The translations under genes were made by a program, and so were the position numbers. Positions 22,310-31,684 of a stretch of DNA of 64,000 nucleotides are shown piece after piece. This stretch comes from Heracleum sosnowskyi (lineage: Eukaryota; Streptophyta; Magnoliopsida; Apiales; Apiaceae), in NCBI GenBank assembly GCA_030848705.1, contig CM061243.1:105140436-105204435 (forward strand), read 5' to 3'. Every line of letters starts with the position of its first letter. Within the stretch, counting starts at the first letter, position 1. A model generated the notes under the pieces. The model had not been told where the DNA came from, searched no databases, and saw only the letters and a program-made list of their open reading frames with translations.

Positions 22310-24652
22310 CTAGCTTTCCATTGTCTCTCTTTGTAATCTCAAGAAATCTTCATGTGAGAGATCTGGATATTCTTCACTTGCTGTAGAGAATGCTTTTCTG
22401 GCAAATAATTGTTGAACTCTTTTATCAGTGTGATAAAGAGTAACAATTCTACCGTCTTTTGTAGAAAACTTCTGGAATAAATTTGATGCATCTTCAGGAT
22501 TATCAATAATCACATATTCATCACCTTCAGGAATTGTAGCAAGAATATGTCCATGACCAGGTGTCAGGATTTGATCTTCCGTTAGGATCTGAGATTGCAC
22601 CAATGTTCTTACTGTCTTAACTCCAGAATCAGAAACATGAGTTGACTGCGTAGTCTGACTTTGAGAAGTTTGAATTGTAGACTTCAAAACCGCAGCATCA
22701 GAGGTTTCTCCTTGTATCACTTTGTCACCACCATCATCTCCAGTATCATCATCATTATTTCTTAATACTAGATCAGGTGTACATTTTGTCTGAATAACCT
22801 TCTCCCCCTTTTTGACATCAGGATTTGACAATAATTGCAAAATTAAGGAAAGAGAGGCTTGAATTTCAGTTACCTTAGTATCCAGAGAATCAATTCTTTG
22901 TTTGATTGAGGTTTGTTCTGAAACAACAGATTTCACTTGGGATTCCACTACCCTCAGTTGTAAAGTAGTAGGCACCTTTGTAAAATTATTAAAGATATCA
23001 GTCCTCACTTTGTCAGTTGAACCCTTGATAGAATCAATCTCACTTTTCAGGCTTTTGGATAACAGAGTAGTAGCCTTCAGATGATTCTTCAAGTCTTGAT
23101 TCTCTATAGACTTCACTGCATTATAGGCATGTTCAATAGCAGAAGAAAAACTGATAGATTCATCAGATTGGTGCCATGAATTGTTCCATTCATTCTGTCT
23201 AAATGCCTCTGCAGGATCAAAGGAAGGAGTAGAAAAATCTTGTCTCTGATCTTTCCCAGTGAAAGCATTGCTAGCCATATATGTACTTGATGAACCAAAA
23301 TTAGTTCCAAGACTAATCTTGAGTGCTGTAGCAAGCTGTTCCTTCTCTTTTCTATTCTCATTATCATCATCACTATCATCATCAGAATTATCATCATCAG
23401 AACCATGAGATTTATCAGGATCAGGAATTGCAATACCTTTCAGTTTATCCTGTGATTCTGAGATAGGATGATCCATTGGTCTTGAACGAAGTGGCTGTAT
23501 CAAAATAGGCTCAGTATCAGGAGCACCACTAACGTCAGGATGAACATCGTCAGGATTTGATATGCTTGCATCAGTATTTGCTACCAATGGTTCTTGTGGA
23601 GCTTGAGGTTCAGAAGCTGCTTCAACACTTTGAGCTAAAGGTTCTTGTGTGCTTCCCTCATTGACAATGTTCTCGACCAATCTTTCAACAGAAGCTGTAG
23701 CTTTGCCTGCATCTTCACTTTGAGAAGATGGTTCTTGTGTAGCTGGAATGTTGATGTCTTCATTCTCCCTTTGAGAAAATGGTTCTTGTGTGACCATTCC
23801 ACTAGCTAAGCCTTCACCCAAACTTTGATTGAGTGGTTCTTGTGTGGCAGGATCAACAGTAGCTGCTGAATTACTCTGAAATTCAGGTTCTTGTGGGCTT
23901 GATCCTTTCAGCTTCTTCTGTCTCTGATAGACTAACTCTTCTGCATTCCTCTTTTTCTTTGATGTAGGTGTAAGACCAACCAAGGAAGCAGTTGTAGAAA
24001 CCTTCTCCCAAGAATGTCCTCGAATCTGAGATGGAGAGGCTGGAGAGTCTGATATAGAGACAACTTTTGTTGTTGCATCAGGAATACTAACATCAGGATT
24101 TGATGTCTGAATATCAGTATCCTTCATTTGCACTGTCAAAGGAATATGATACCTGCTCTTTGATAATTTCCTTGTCTTTTGTGGTTTTGATAAAGGTACC
24201 ACAGCTTTAGTAGCAGTATCAGCAACTTCCTTGTTCACATTCATCACAGAGGATATAGGTAAGTCATCCTCTGAATCACTTTCATCAATCAACCGTAACT
24301 TCCTTTTCACAGGAACATTCTTAACAACCTTATCAGCTTTCTTGACCAGGACCCCTTGTACACCCCCTTGTATCTTCTTTTTAGTGAGTGGTGTAGAGGA
24401 AAAATCCTTTGAACCTGATTGCCATCCAGACACATCAGTTCTAGCTGATTTCTTTGATTTTACAACTAAAGTCTTTTGAGAGACAGTAGAGGTGGTTGTT
24501 AACTGTTTAGACTGTTTAGGTTGCATGCTTGTGTCAGGAACAAGGTGGGTTGGGCCTTGTACCATAGCATTAGAAAGTAGTACATAACGAGTAGGCATTT
24601 TCTGATGTAAGAAAAACCTAACCTCATCAGGAATAAAAGCATTTCCGCACAA
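22310..24652 (-). CDS. SIRE-A envelope-like ORF, first 780 codons
   Basis: Follows pol, in the position of the envelope-like gene of SIRE/Maximus elements. The protein starts MCGNAFIPDEVRFFLHQKMP and has a long Ser/Thr/Pro/Gln-rich disordered region with repeated TQEPLxQS-type units (about residues 255-350). An acidic block (DDDNSDDDSDDD, about 405-420) and a predicted coiled coil (about 500-610) follow. No clear transmembrane helix is seen. It lacks the conserved N-terminal domain found at the start of the SIRE-B frame (59453), so it may be N-terminally shortened; the antisense frame at 24993 lies where that domain would be. It ends with UAG at 22310 and continues in frame. Function unknown. 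Confidence 0.72.
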   Translation of the reverse strand: MCGNAFIPDEVRFFLHQKMPTRYVLLSNAMVQGPTHLVPDTSMQPKQSKQLTTTSTVSQKTLVVKSKKSARTDVSGWQSGSKDFSSTPLTKKKIQGGVQGVLVKKADKVVKNVPVKRKLRLIDESDSEDDLPISSVMNVNKEVADTATKAVVPLSKPQKTRKLSKSRYHIPLTVQMKDTDIQTSNPDVSIPDATTKVVSISDSPASPSQIRGHSWEKVSTTASLVGLTPTSKKKRNAEELVYQRQKKLKGSSPQEPEFQSNSAATVDPATQEPLNQSLGEGLASGMVTQEPFSQRENEDINIPATQEPSSQSEDAGKATASVERLVENIVNEGSTQEPLAQSVEAASEPQAPQEPLVANTDASISNPDDVHPDVSGAPDTEPILIQPLRSRPMDHPISESQDKLKGIAIPDPDKSHGSDDDNSDDDSDDDNENRKEKEQLATALKISLGTNFGSSSTYMASNAFTGKDQRQDFSTPSFDPAEAFRQNEWNNSWHQSDESISFSSAIEHAYNAVKSIENQDLKNHLKATTLLSKSLKSEIDSIKGSTDKVRTDIFNNFTKVPTTLQLRVVESQVKSVVSEQTSIKQRIDSLDTKVTEIQASLSLILQLLSNPDVKKGEKVIQTKCTPDLVLRNNDDDTGDDGGDKVIQGETSDAAVLKSTIQTSQSQTTQSTHVSDSGVKTVRTLVQSQILTEDQILTPGHGHILATIPEGDEYVIIDNPEDASNLFQKFSTKDGRIVTLYHTDKRVQQLFARKAFSTASEEYPDLSHEDFLRLQRETMES

Positions 24653-24992
24653 AATATTTTGCCATATCAGGATTAAAAAAAATATTCAATAAGATTAAAA
24701 TAAAATTTTATTTAAGAAAACAAAATTTATTTTAACAATCCTGAATAGCGTTTTGGTTTAAGAAAAATAACCAAATTAATGGTCATAGAATTAAAACACG
24801 CTTACCAGCAAACGAGGCAAAAATATTTATGGAAAACCGAACCGTCTCATCGAGATTGTAGAAATGACCTGCACCCTTAATACACATTCTCTATAAAAGA
24901 GAACTGTTAAGCATAATCATCATATATCTATTAAAACACAAACCCTCTCCAGAGAAAAACTTACGAAAACCTTTCACCTTCTTTGTTTTTCA
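24653..24992 (+). promoter_or_regulatory. Putative promoter and 5' leader of the SIRE-A antisense ORF
   Basis: A TATA-like tctataaaagag lies at 24889-24900, about 95 bp before the ATG at 24993. A CA/pyrimidine-rich leader 'aaacacaaaccctctccaga' follows, typical of plant 5' UTRs. The rest of the interval is AT-rich spacer. Promoter activity is inferred from these motifs only. Confidence 0.45.
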
Positions 24993-25412
24993 ATGGCTGC
25001 CAACAATCAAAACAACATACCTGATGAAGAACTTGATAGAATTTGGCAACAAATGGATGAGGCTCTAGCAGAGATTGCAGAGCAAGAGGGACCTCAGCCT
25101 ATTCCTGATCCACAGGAGCATCATGCTTTTGTGAATGCAATGGCTGATGTGCTTCTTCATAACTTCCATCAGGCAAATCCTGATTGGAATCCTCTTGAAA
25201 ATCTCATCGTTGTCAATGAAGAGGATGAAGACGATTGGGATGATGAAGAGGATGAGGATGAGGATGATGAAGAGCTCGTCCGAGAGCTTGAGAAACGTAA
25301 GAAGAGAATCCGTGATGCTTGTTTGTCATGCAAGTTGGAGGCACGGAGGCGTCCCGGTGGTCACGGTGACGATCCGCCTTCAAGTAAATCAGCTCCTCTT
25401 CTTGTCTCTTAA
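24993..25412 (+). CDS. Antisense ORF in SIRE-A: acidic 139-aa protein, function unknown
   Basis: Runs opposite to all other SIRE-A genes, between pol and the envelope-like frame. It begins ATGGCTGCCAAC, a good plant start context. The N-terminal half is a charged helical region (DEELDRIWQQMDEALAEIAE). Residues about 75-93 are almost entirely Asp/Glu, followed by a basic LEKRKKRIRDACLSCK segment and a Pro/Ser-rich tail. The upstream TATA-like box and the downstream AT-rich 'taatgaaatttgtc' region make it look like a self-contained gene. It contains the element's AATCCTGAT motif (Asn-Pro-Asp). I do not recognise the family; chance ORF is possible but less likely given its composition and promoter context. 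Confidence 0.55.
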   Translation: MAANNQNNIPDEELDRIWQQMDEALAEIAEQEGPQPIPDPQEHHAFVNAMADVLLHNFHQANPDWNPLENLIVVNEEDEDDWDDEEDEDEDDEELVRELEKRKKRIRDACLSCKLEARRRPGGHGDDPPSSKSAPLLVS

Positions 25413-25967
25413 GGATGGAACAAGAGACCTTCCAGTTCTGAAGGACTGTGAAGCTGCTCAGGAGCATTCATGCTAATTTGCAGGGCACGTGTTCATGCTT
25501 ATCTGTAAAGCACGAGTTCCTGAGTAGAAAATAGACTAGGAAAACAAATATGTAATTTCCATATTTCATGTGTAATGTATCTTCAAGTATTAATGAAATT
25601 TGTCTATTTTCTCAATTGTTTGCTTCCTGTACTTGCCTGCAAAATTTGTTAGTAACACTCAAAGTGATATAGAGATGATAAATAATAAACTCTGTTAATA
25701 ATGAAATTGAAATTGATAATTAAGACTGAAAACTTAATCAAAGACTAAGTAATAATCTAATTGTCCAGAGTTTACCAGGAGTGTTGATGACAAATTAGCA
25801 TAGAACCTCTGGTTTTTATACCAGCTTCAATCATCTGAGCATCAGGATTTGACCAGTTGACTTCCTGTCAGGATTGAGTCCTATCAGGATTTGATCAAAG
25901 ATACATACCTTTCTGAATAACCATCAGGATTTGACAGTTATCAGGATTTCCTCTCTGTAGCTTTTTC
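25413..25967. other. SIRE-A spacer between pol and antisense ORF
   Basis: Non-coding. 25838-25955 is especially rich in the element's private word (tcaggatttga and variants, at least five copies). On the plus strand 25500-25620 looks like an AT-rich 3' UTR for the antisense ORF. Confidence 0.5.
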
Positions 25968-28900
25968 TCAGAAATTCTCAAAATTCATCATTCCAAGTTC
26001 ATTCACCAACTTATTGAAAGTAGCTTCAGGCAGTGGCTTGGTGAATATATCAGCTAGTTGTTGATCAGTAGGAACAAAGTGAAGTTCAATTGTTCCTTCA
26101 AGAACCTGTTCTCTTATAAAGTGATATCTGATACTTATGTGTTTAGTAAGAGAATGCTGAACTGGATTTCCTGTCATTGCAATAGCACTTTGGTTATCAC
26201 AATAAATAGGGATTTTTGAGTATGACAGGCCATAATCTAACAACTGATTTCTCATCCACATTATCTGAGCACAACAACTTCCTGCAGCAATGTACTCAGC
26301 TTCTGCAGTTGAAGTGGAAATAGATTTCTGCTTTTTACTGAACCATGAAACTAGTCTTCCACCCAAAAACTGACAACTTCCTGAAGTACTTTTCCTGTCT
26401 ATTTTGCATCCTGCAAAATCAGCATCTGAATAACCACACAACCCAAAATCTGATTCCCTTGCATACCAAAGGCCAAGTGAAGGAGTGCCTTTGAGATATC
26501 TGAAAATTCTTTTGACTGCAATCAGATGTGGTTCTCTAGGTTTTGCTTGAAATCTTGCACATAGACAGGTTGCAAACATGATATCTGGTCTACTGGCAGT
26601 GAGATACAATAAAGAGCCAATCATTCCTCTGTAGTGAGTTACATCTACCTCTTCACCTTGATCAGGATCAAGTTTGGTAGCTGTAGCTATGGGAGTTGAA
26701 GCAGGAGTACTGTCTTGCATGTTAAACCTTGTCAGTAAATTCCTTGTGTATTTAGACTGATTAATAAAAATCCCTTCATCAGTCTGTTTAACTTGAAGAC
26801 CCAGAAAGTAACTCATTTCTCCCATCATGCTCATTTGATATCTTGACTGCATAAGCTTGGAAAACTTTTCACACAGCTTATTGTTTGTTGACCCAAAAAT
26901 GATATCATCAACATAAATCTGAACTAACAGTAACTCCTTACCATGATTCAAATAAAATAGAGTTTTATCAATTGCACCTCTTTTGAATCCACTTTCCAGT
27001 AAGAATTGAGCTAAGGTTTCATACCATGCTCTTGGAGCTTGCTTTAGTCCATAAAGTGCCTTATCCAGTCTGTAGACATGATCTGGATATTTAGGATCAA
27101 TGAAACCAGGAGGTTGTTCAACATAAACTTCTTCCTCCAGTTCACCATTTAAGAAAGCACTTTTAACATCCATCTGGAAAACCTTGAATTTCTTATGTGC
27201 TGCATAAGCAAGAAATATCCTGATGGCTTCTAGTCTTGCAACAGGAGCAAAAGTTTCATCATAGTCAATTCCTTCTTGTTGGGAATACCCCTTTGCAACT
27301 AGTCTAGCTTTGTTTCTGATAATGACTCCATCAGAATCAGTCTTGTTCTTGAAAATCCACTTTGTACCAACAATTGATCTATTCTTTGGTCTTGGTACCA
27401 GTTTCCAGACTTCATTCCTTTCAAATTCATTCAGTTCTTCTTGCATTGCAGTAACCCAATCAGCATCTTTAAGTGCATCTTCAACTTTCTTAGGCTCCTC
27501 CTTGGATAGAAAGTTATTATATAAACATTCATTCTGAGTTGCACTTCTTGTTTGAACACCTGCATCAGGATCTCCAATTATCAAATCAGGAGTATGATCT
27601 TTTGTCCATTTCCTTGCTGGTGTCAAATTGTTTCTTGAAGTAGATGCTCCCCCTGGATTGGTGTTATCTTGATTGAAAGATTTTGATTGATTTGAAGCTC
27701 TCCCTGAATTATTGCTATGCCCTCCTGATGTGTTATCAGGATCTTCACTTGAATCAGTATCTGAAGAATTCTGTCCTGATGATTGAGTTGACTCTGAACT
27801 TGTAGTTGAATGCTGTTGCTCCCCCTCAACATTAGCACTACTAGTTGTATTACTGTTGTTTGCATCATCAGTATTAGCACCATCAGTACCTGGTGAGTCA
27901 TCAGAATTTGGTGACCCGTCAGTACTGGATGAATGGACAGGATCTGATTCACTTTCTTCAGGTTCCTTGGAAGCTTCATTTTCAAATAACAATCTATCAT
28001 GCGAGTCTTCAATGATTCCAGTTATCTTCTTATCATCAAAAGATACATGTATTGACTCCATGACTGTTCTTGTTCTCAAATTAAAAACTCTGAAGGCTCT
28101 TGATGTAGGATAACCTATGAATATTCCTTCATCAGCCTTTGTTTCAAATTTCCCTAGCTGTTCAGGATGAGTTCTGAGAACAAAACATTTACAACCAAAC
28201 ACATGCAAATGCTTCAGACTTGGTTTCTTCTCTTTGAGTGACTGATAAGGAGTGACACCATGCTTGTTTATCAATGTGAGATTTTGTGTATAGCATGCTG
28301 TGTTGACTGCTTCTGCCCAGAAATATGTAGGTAAGTTAGCTTCTTCCAACATAGTTCTGCCAGCTTCAATAAGAGTTCTATTCTTCCTTTCTACTACTCC
28401 ATTTTGCTGAGGTGTGCCAGGAGCAGAGAATTGTTGAATGATTCCTTTGTATTTGCAGAACTCTTTCATCTTTGAATTCTTAAATTCAGTACCATTATCA
28501 CTTCTCAGAATCTTGACTTTGTACTTTGTGGTTATCTCAATCATCCTCACATGATCCAACAGAACTTCAGGAGTTTCATCTTTTCTATGCAGAAAATACA
28601 CCCAGGTGAATCTAGAATATTCATCAACAATTACAAGAGTGTACCTTTTCTTACTGATGGACATGATGTTGACTGGACTAAACAGATCAAGATGTAGCAT
28701 GTGATATGGTTCTTCAATAGAGGATTCTGATTTACTCTGGAATGATGTCCTTCTTTGTTTTGCTTTTTGGCAGGCATCACAGAGTCCATCAGGTGTATAT
28801 AAGACATTAGGTAATCCTCTTACTAACTCTTTCTTAACCAATTCATTGATGTTGCTGAAGTTGAGATGAGAAAGCTTCTTGTGCCAATTCCAACTTTCAT

Positions 28901-29306
28901 CTACTGAAGCTTTACTGATGAAACATGTAGGGGAGCCATCAGTATCTGAGAGAATGTTGGCTTCATATATGTTACCATGCCTGTAGCCAGTTAGTGCTAT
29001 CTTCCCTGTTGCTTTACTGACTACTTCACAATGTGTGGAATAGAAATTGACATGATAACCTCTGTCAGTGATTTGACTAATACTCAACAAGTTGTGTTTT
29101 AGTCCTTTCACTAGAGCTACTTTTTCAATGATGACATTTCCAATGATTATATTGCCATATCCCAAGGTTTGTCCAATGTTGCCATCTCCATAAGACACAG
29201 TTGGGCCAGCTTTTTCCTCATATTCTGATAACAGGGCTTTGTTTCCAGTCATGTGCACAGAACATCCACTATCCATGACTAACACATTTTTCCTTTTACC
29301 CTGCAT
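25968..29306 (-). CDS. SIRE-A Pol polyprotein (protease, integrase, RT, RNase H), 1112 aa
   Basis: Catalyses reverse transcription and integration. Domains in Copia order: aspartic protease DSGCSVHMTG at about 12-21; integrase zinc domain with HKKLSH (about 141) and CDACQK (about 176); integrase core with DLFSPVN (about 207), SDNGTEF (about 270) and VVERKNRT (about 303); RT with QMDVKSAFLNGE (about 710) and YVDDIIFGS (about 796); RNase H with YSDADFAGCKIDRKSTSG (about 953), TAEAEYIAAGSC (about 998) and CDNQSAIA (about 1033). The Ser/Asp/Thr-rich stretch at about 450-560 separates integrase and RT. All catalytic motifs are present and the frame is open. It lies in the same frame as gag, five codons after the gag UAG. 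Confidence 0.95.
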   Translation of the reverse strand: MQGKRKNVLVMDSGCSVHMTGNKALLSEYEEKAGPTVSYGDGNIGQTLGYGNIIIGNVIIEKVALVKGLKHNLLSISQITDRGYHVNFYSTHCEVVSKATGKIALTGYRHGNIYEANILSDTDGSPTCFISKASVDESWNWHKKLSHLNFSNINELVKKELVRGLPNVLYTPDGLCDACQKAKQRRTSFQSKSESSIEEPYHMLHLDLFSPVNIMSISKKRYTLVIVDEYSRFTWVYFLHRKDETPEVLLDHVRMIEITTKYKVKILRSDNGTEFKNSKMKEFCKYKGIIQQFSAPGTPQQNGVVERKNRTLIEAGRTMLEEANLPTYFWAEAVNTACYTQNLTLINKHGVTPYQSLKEKKPSLKHLHVFGCKCFVLRTHPEQLGKFETKADEGIFIGYPTSRAFRVFNLRTRTVMESIHVSFDDKKITGIIEDSHDRLLFENEASKEPEESESDPVHSSSTDGSPNSDDSPGTDGANTDDANNSNTTSSANVEGEQQHSTTSSESTQSSGQNSSDTDSSEDPDNTSGGHSNNSGRASNQSKSFNQDNTNPGGASTSRNNLTPARKWTKDHTPDLIIGDPDAGVQTRSATQNECLYNNFLSKEEPKKVEDALKDADWVTAMQEELNEFERNEVWKLVPRPKNRSIVGTKWIFKNKTDSDGVIIRNKARLVAKGYSQQEGIDYDETFAPVARLEAIRIFLAYAAHKKFKVFQMDVKSAFLNGELEEEVYVEQPPGFIDPKYPDHVYRLDKALYGLKQAPRAWYETLAQFLLESGFKRGAIDKTLFYLNHGKELLLVQIYVDDIIFGSTNNKLCEKFSKLMQSRYQMSMMGEMSYFLGLQVKQTDEGIFINQSKYTRNLLTRFNMQDSTPASTPIATATKLDPDQGEEVDVTHYRGMIGSLLYLTASRPDIMFATCLCARFQAKPREPHLIAVKRIFRYLKGTPSLGLWYARESDFGLCGYSDADFAGCKIDRKSTSGSCQFLGGRLVSWFSKKQKSISTSTAEAEYIAAGSCCAQIMWMRNQLLDYGLSYSKIPIYCDNQSAIAMTGNPVQHSLTKHISIRYHFIREQVLEGTIELHFVPTDQQLADIFTKPLPEATFNKLVNELGMMNFENF

Positions 29307-29321
29307 CAGAATAGTAAAACA

Positions 29322-31634
29322 CTAGTCAGAATGTTTAGGAACCCACACTTGTTGGATTCCTTGTTCATGCATTTTATTAAATTTAACAGCAGAAGACTTT
29401 TTGACTTTAGCAGTCCTGACAGGATTTACTCCATCAGGATTTGCTTTGTCAGTATCAGTATTAACAAAAGCATGCTTCATTATGACATTTTCAGTTCTAT
29501 CAGACTTTGTACTACTTTCAAACTTAGGCAATGGATCATAAAAATTATAGTACAAATCATGATACTCTTTACATGTATAAATAGAATGCCATAGACTACC
29601 ACAATGAAAACAGGAATTCTGTGGTTTGTAAAATACTGATCTATTCCTAACATCAGACTTAGGAATTTCAGCAATTTTCTTCTTACTCTTTTTACAATCA
29701 ATAGCAAGATGATTAGAGTTACCACAGTTAAAACAACACTTTCTAGGTGCATTTGGGATATATTTATAACCATTCTCTTTATTGATCCCAACTTTACCAT
29801 TCCTGTTTCTCTTAACAGTAGCTTCCTTTTTCTTATCTGTAACCTCACAGATTTTATCTTTAAGCTGTTTCTGAGACAATAGACCTACATTCTTAGTGAC
29901 TTTGTTCATGACAGGTTTAGACTTTATAATTTTAATTCCTTGAGTAGAAGAAGATCCCTTTTCAAAAGTAGAATTGGAATCCTTACCAAAAACAAAATTA
30001 ACAGGAGTAATCTTAGATTTGGTTGAGTCTATAACATGTCTATAGGTCTTTGGACTGACTGTCTCATCAATGACAATTTTCTCTGCTAATTTCTTATCTT
30101 CATCTGACTTATATCCTAGACACTCTTTCCAATTCTTAGAGGTATTAATCTCATGAAATTTCCTACCAGAGTCTGTCCAGGTTCTGATTTTCTCATTAGC
30201 AAATTCAAGTTCTTTTTCAAGGGAAGTACATTTAGATGTCATCTCTAAGTGCATGTGTTTAGCATTATCACATTCTTTTTGTACTTCTTGCATACGAGAA
30301 AATTCAGCTTCTAATATCTCATTCCTCTTTCTAAGGTCAGACATCTCAGATAAGATTCTAGTATTCTCAGCAGTTTGACTTCTAAAGCTAATATGTAATG
30401 ACTTTAGAAAACGTCTTAACTCAGAAGCATTATCAGTATCAAAATCAAAGATAGTATTTAGTACCTTATCATCAGGAGCAGCAGTTACATCAGCATTGGC
30501 CATTAACGCATAGTTGACTACCTCAGTATCAGATTCTGAGGAAGAGTCCATCCAATCCTTGCTTGATGTGATGAGTGCCTTTGTCTTGTTGCATTCAGAA
30601 GCAAAGTGACCCATACCATTACACTTGTAGCATCTAACATTTGACTTGTCAAATTTGCTACCCTTGCTGTCCTTTTTGATATACTTGTCTTTGTCTGCTT
30701 TGAAGGTCTTTTTCTGAAAGTTGCCTTGTCTTCTATTCTTCCTGAACTTCATCCTTCTGAAGTTTCTGACAATCATAGCAACCATCTCTTCCATGTCTGA
30801 ATCAGAAGATTCATCACCAGTATTGGCATCAGGATTGCCATCAGTATCTGATGAAGAGTCGTCAGGATCTGACTCAGCTACTCTTGCTTTCCTTCTAGAG
30901 ACCTCCATAGCTTTCCCTTTTGATTTTTCTTCTACATTCAAAGCAATTGACTTTGCCTTGCTGCTTTTCTTGTTCTTTCTCTGTTGAACTTCAAGATCAT
31001 GAGTTCTTAGCATCCCATAGATCTCATCAAGAGACACAATGTTCAGATCATACTGGTGTCTAATGATTGAGGTCTGAGTATCCCATTCTTCAGGTAAAGC
31101 TCTAAGAAATTTGGTGTTTGAATCTTCAGTTTCATATACTTTGTCAACTAAGGATAAGCTGTTCAATAGTGTCAGAAATCTATCATATAGATCAGTCAGG
31201 CTCTCTTCAGGTCTTGCATCGAATTGCTCATATTCTTGAATCAATAGAGCCCTTCTGTTTTTCTTAACAGATGTAGATCCCTGGCACTGAGTTTCCAAAG
31301 TATCCCAGATTTCTTTTGAAGACTTGCATGCAATCACTCTGTTTGACATGACAGCATCAAGGCTATTATGCAAGATATTCTTTATCTTTGGTTCCCTGAG
31401 TACATGAGCTTTTTCTTCTGGAGTCCATTCAGCTTTAGCTTTGACCACATAATGTTCTGGTACTGTATCTGTTCGTTCTACGAACTTTGTTGGTATATAT
31501 GGTCCATCACGAATCCTGTCCAAGTAGTCGGGATCCATAGCCTCCAGGTACATCAGCATCTTTACCTTCCATGTAGGATATTCTGATATCTTCAAGATGG
31601 GAATCTTCATGCTTTCATACTTGGTTGTCGACAT
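29322..31634 (-). CDS. SIRE-A Gag polyprotein, 770 aa
   Basis: Structural capsid/nucleocapsid protein. Residues about 15-230 form the Copia gag capsid region (SEYPTWKVKMLMYLEAMDPD, then LTDLYDRFLTLLNSL). A CCHC knuckle CYKCNGMGHFASEC lies at about 335-348. A coiled-coil region follows (about 400-480), and two more Cys/His knuckles CFNCGNSNHLAIDC (about 632) and CFHCGSLWHSIYTC (about 674). The length and multiple knuckles are typical of SIRE gag. The start is the first ATG after the PBS. The frame ends with UAG (29322-29324), and pol continues in the same frame, so readthrough is a plausible route to Gag-Pol. Confidence 0.93.
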   Translation of the reverse strand: MSTTKYESMKIPILKISEYPTWKVKMLMYLEAMDPDYLDRIRDGPYIPTKFVERTDTVPEHYVVKAKAEWTPEEKAHVLREPKIKNILHNSLDAVMSNRVIACKSSKEIWDTLETQCQGSTSVKKNRRALLIQEYEQFDARPEESLTDLYDRFLTLLNSLSLVDKVYETEDSNTKFLRALPEEWDTQTSIIRHQYDLNIVSLDEIYGMLRTHDLEVQQRKNKKSSKAKSIALNVEEKSKGKAMEVSRRKARVAESDPDDSSSDTDGNPDANTGDESSDSDMEEMVAMIVRNFRRMKFRKNRRQGNFQKKTFKADKDKYIKKDSKGSKFDKSNVRCYKCNGMGHFASECNKTKALITSSKDWMDSSSESDTEVVNYALMANADVTAAPDDKVLNTIFDFDTDNASELRRFLKSLHISFRSQTAENTRILSEMSDLRKRNEILEAEFSRMQEVQKECDNAKHMHLEMTSKCTSLEKELEFANEKIRTWTDSGRKFHEINTSKNWKECLGYKSDEDKKLAEKIVIDETVSPKTYRHVIDSTKSKITPVNFVFGKDSNSTFEKGSSSTQGIKIIKSKPVMNKVTKNVGLLSQKQLKDKICEVTDKKKEATVKRNRNGKVGINKENGYKYIPNAPRKCCFNCGNSNHLAIDCKKSKKKIAEIPKSDVRNRSVFYKPQNSCFHCGSLWHSIYTCKEYHDLYYNFYDPLPKFESSTKSDRTENVIMKHAFVNTDTDKANPDGVNPVRTAKVKKSSAVKFNKMHEQGIQQVWVPKHSD

Positions 31635-31669
31635 CTTTAGATCGTATCTGATTCAGAATTAAATCAGTT

Positions 31670-31684
31670 TGCTCTGATACCAAT
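31670..31684 (-). promoter_or_regulatory. SIRE-A primer binding site
   Basis: The minus strand reads TTGGTATCAGAGCAAAC directly after the LTR end at 31685, complementary to initiator Met tRNA. Confidence 0.9.

Noticed and set aside
20939..24652. Calling the SIRE-A frame a true viral envelope gene
   Set aside because: No signal peptide, membrane helix or fusion feature was seen. The name is positional only, so it is described as envelope-like with unknown function.
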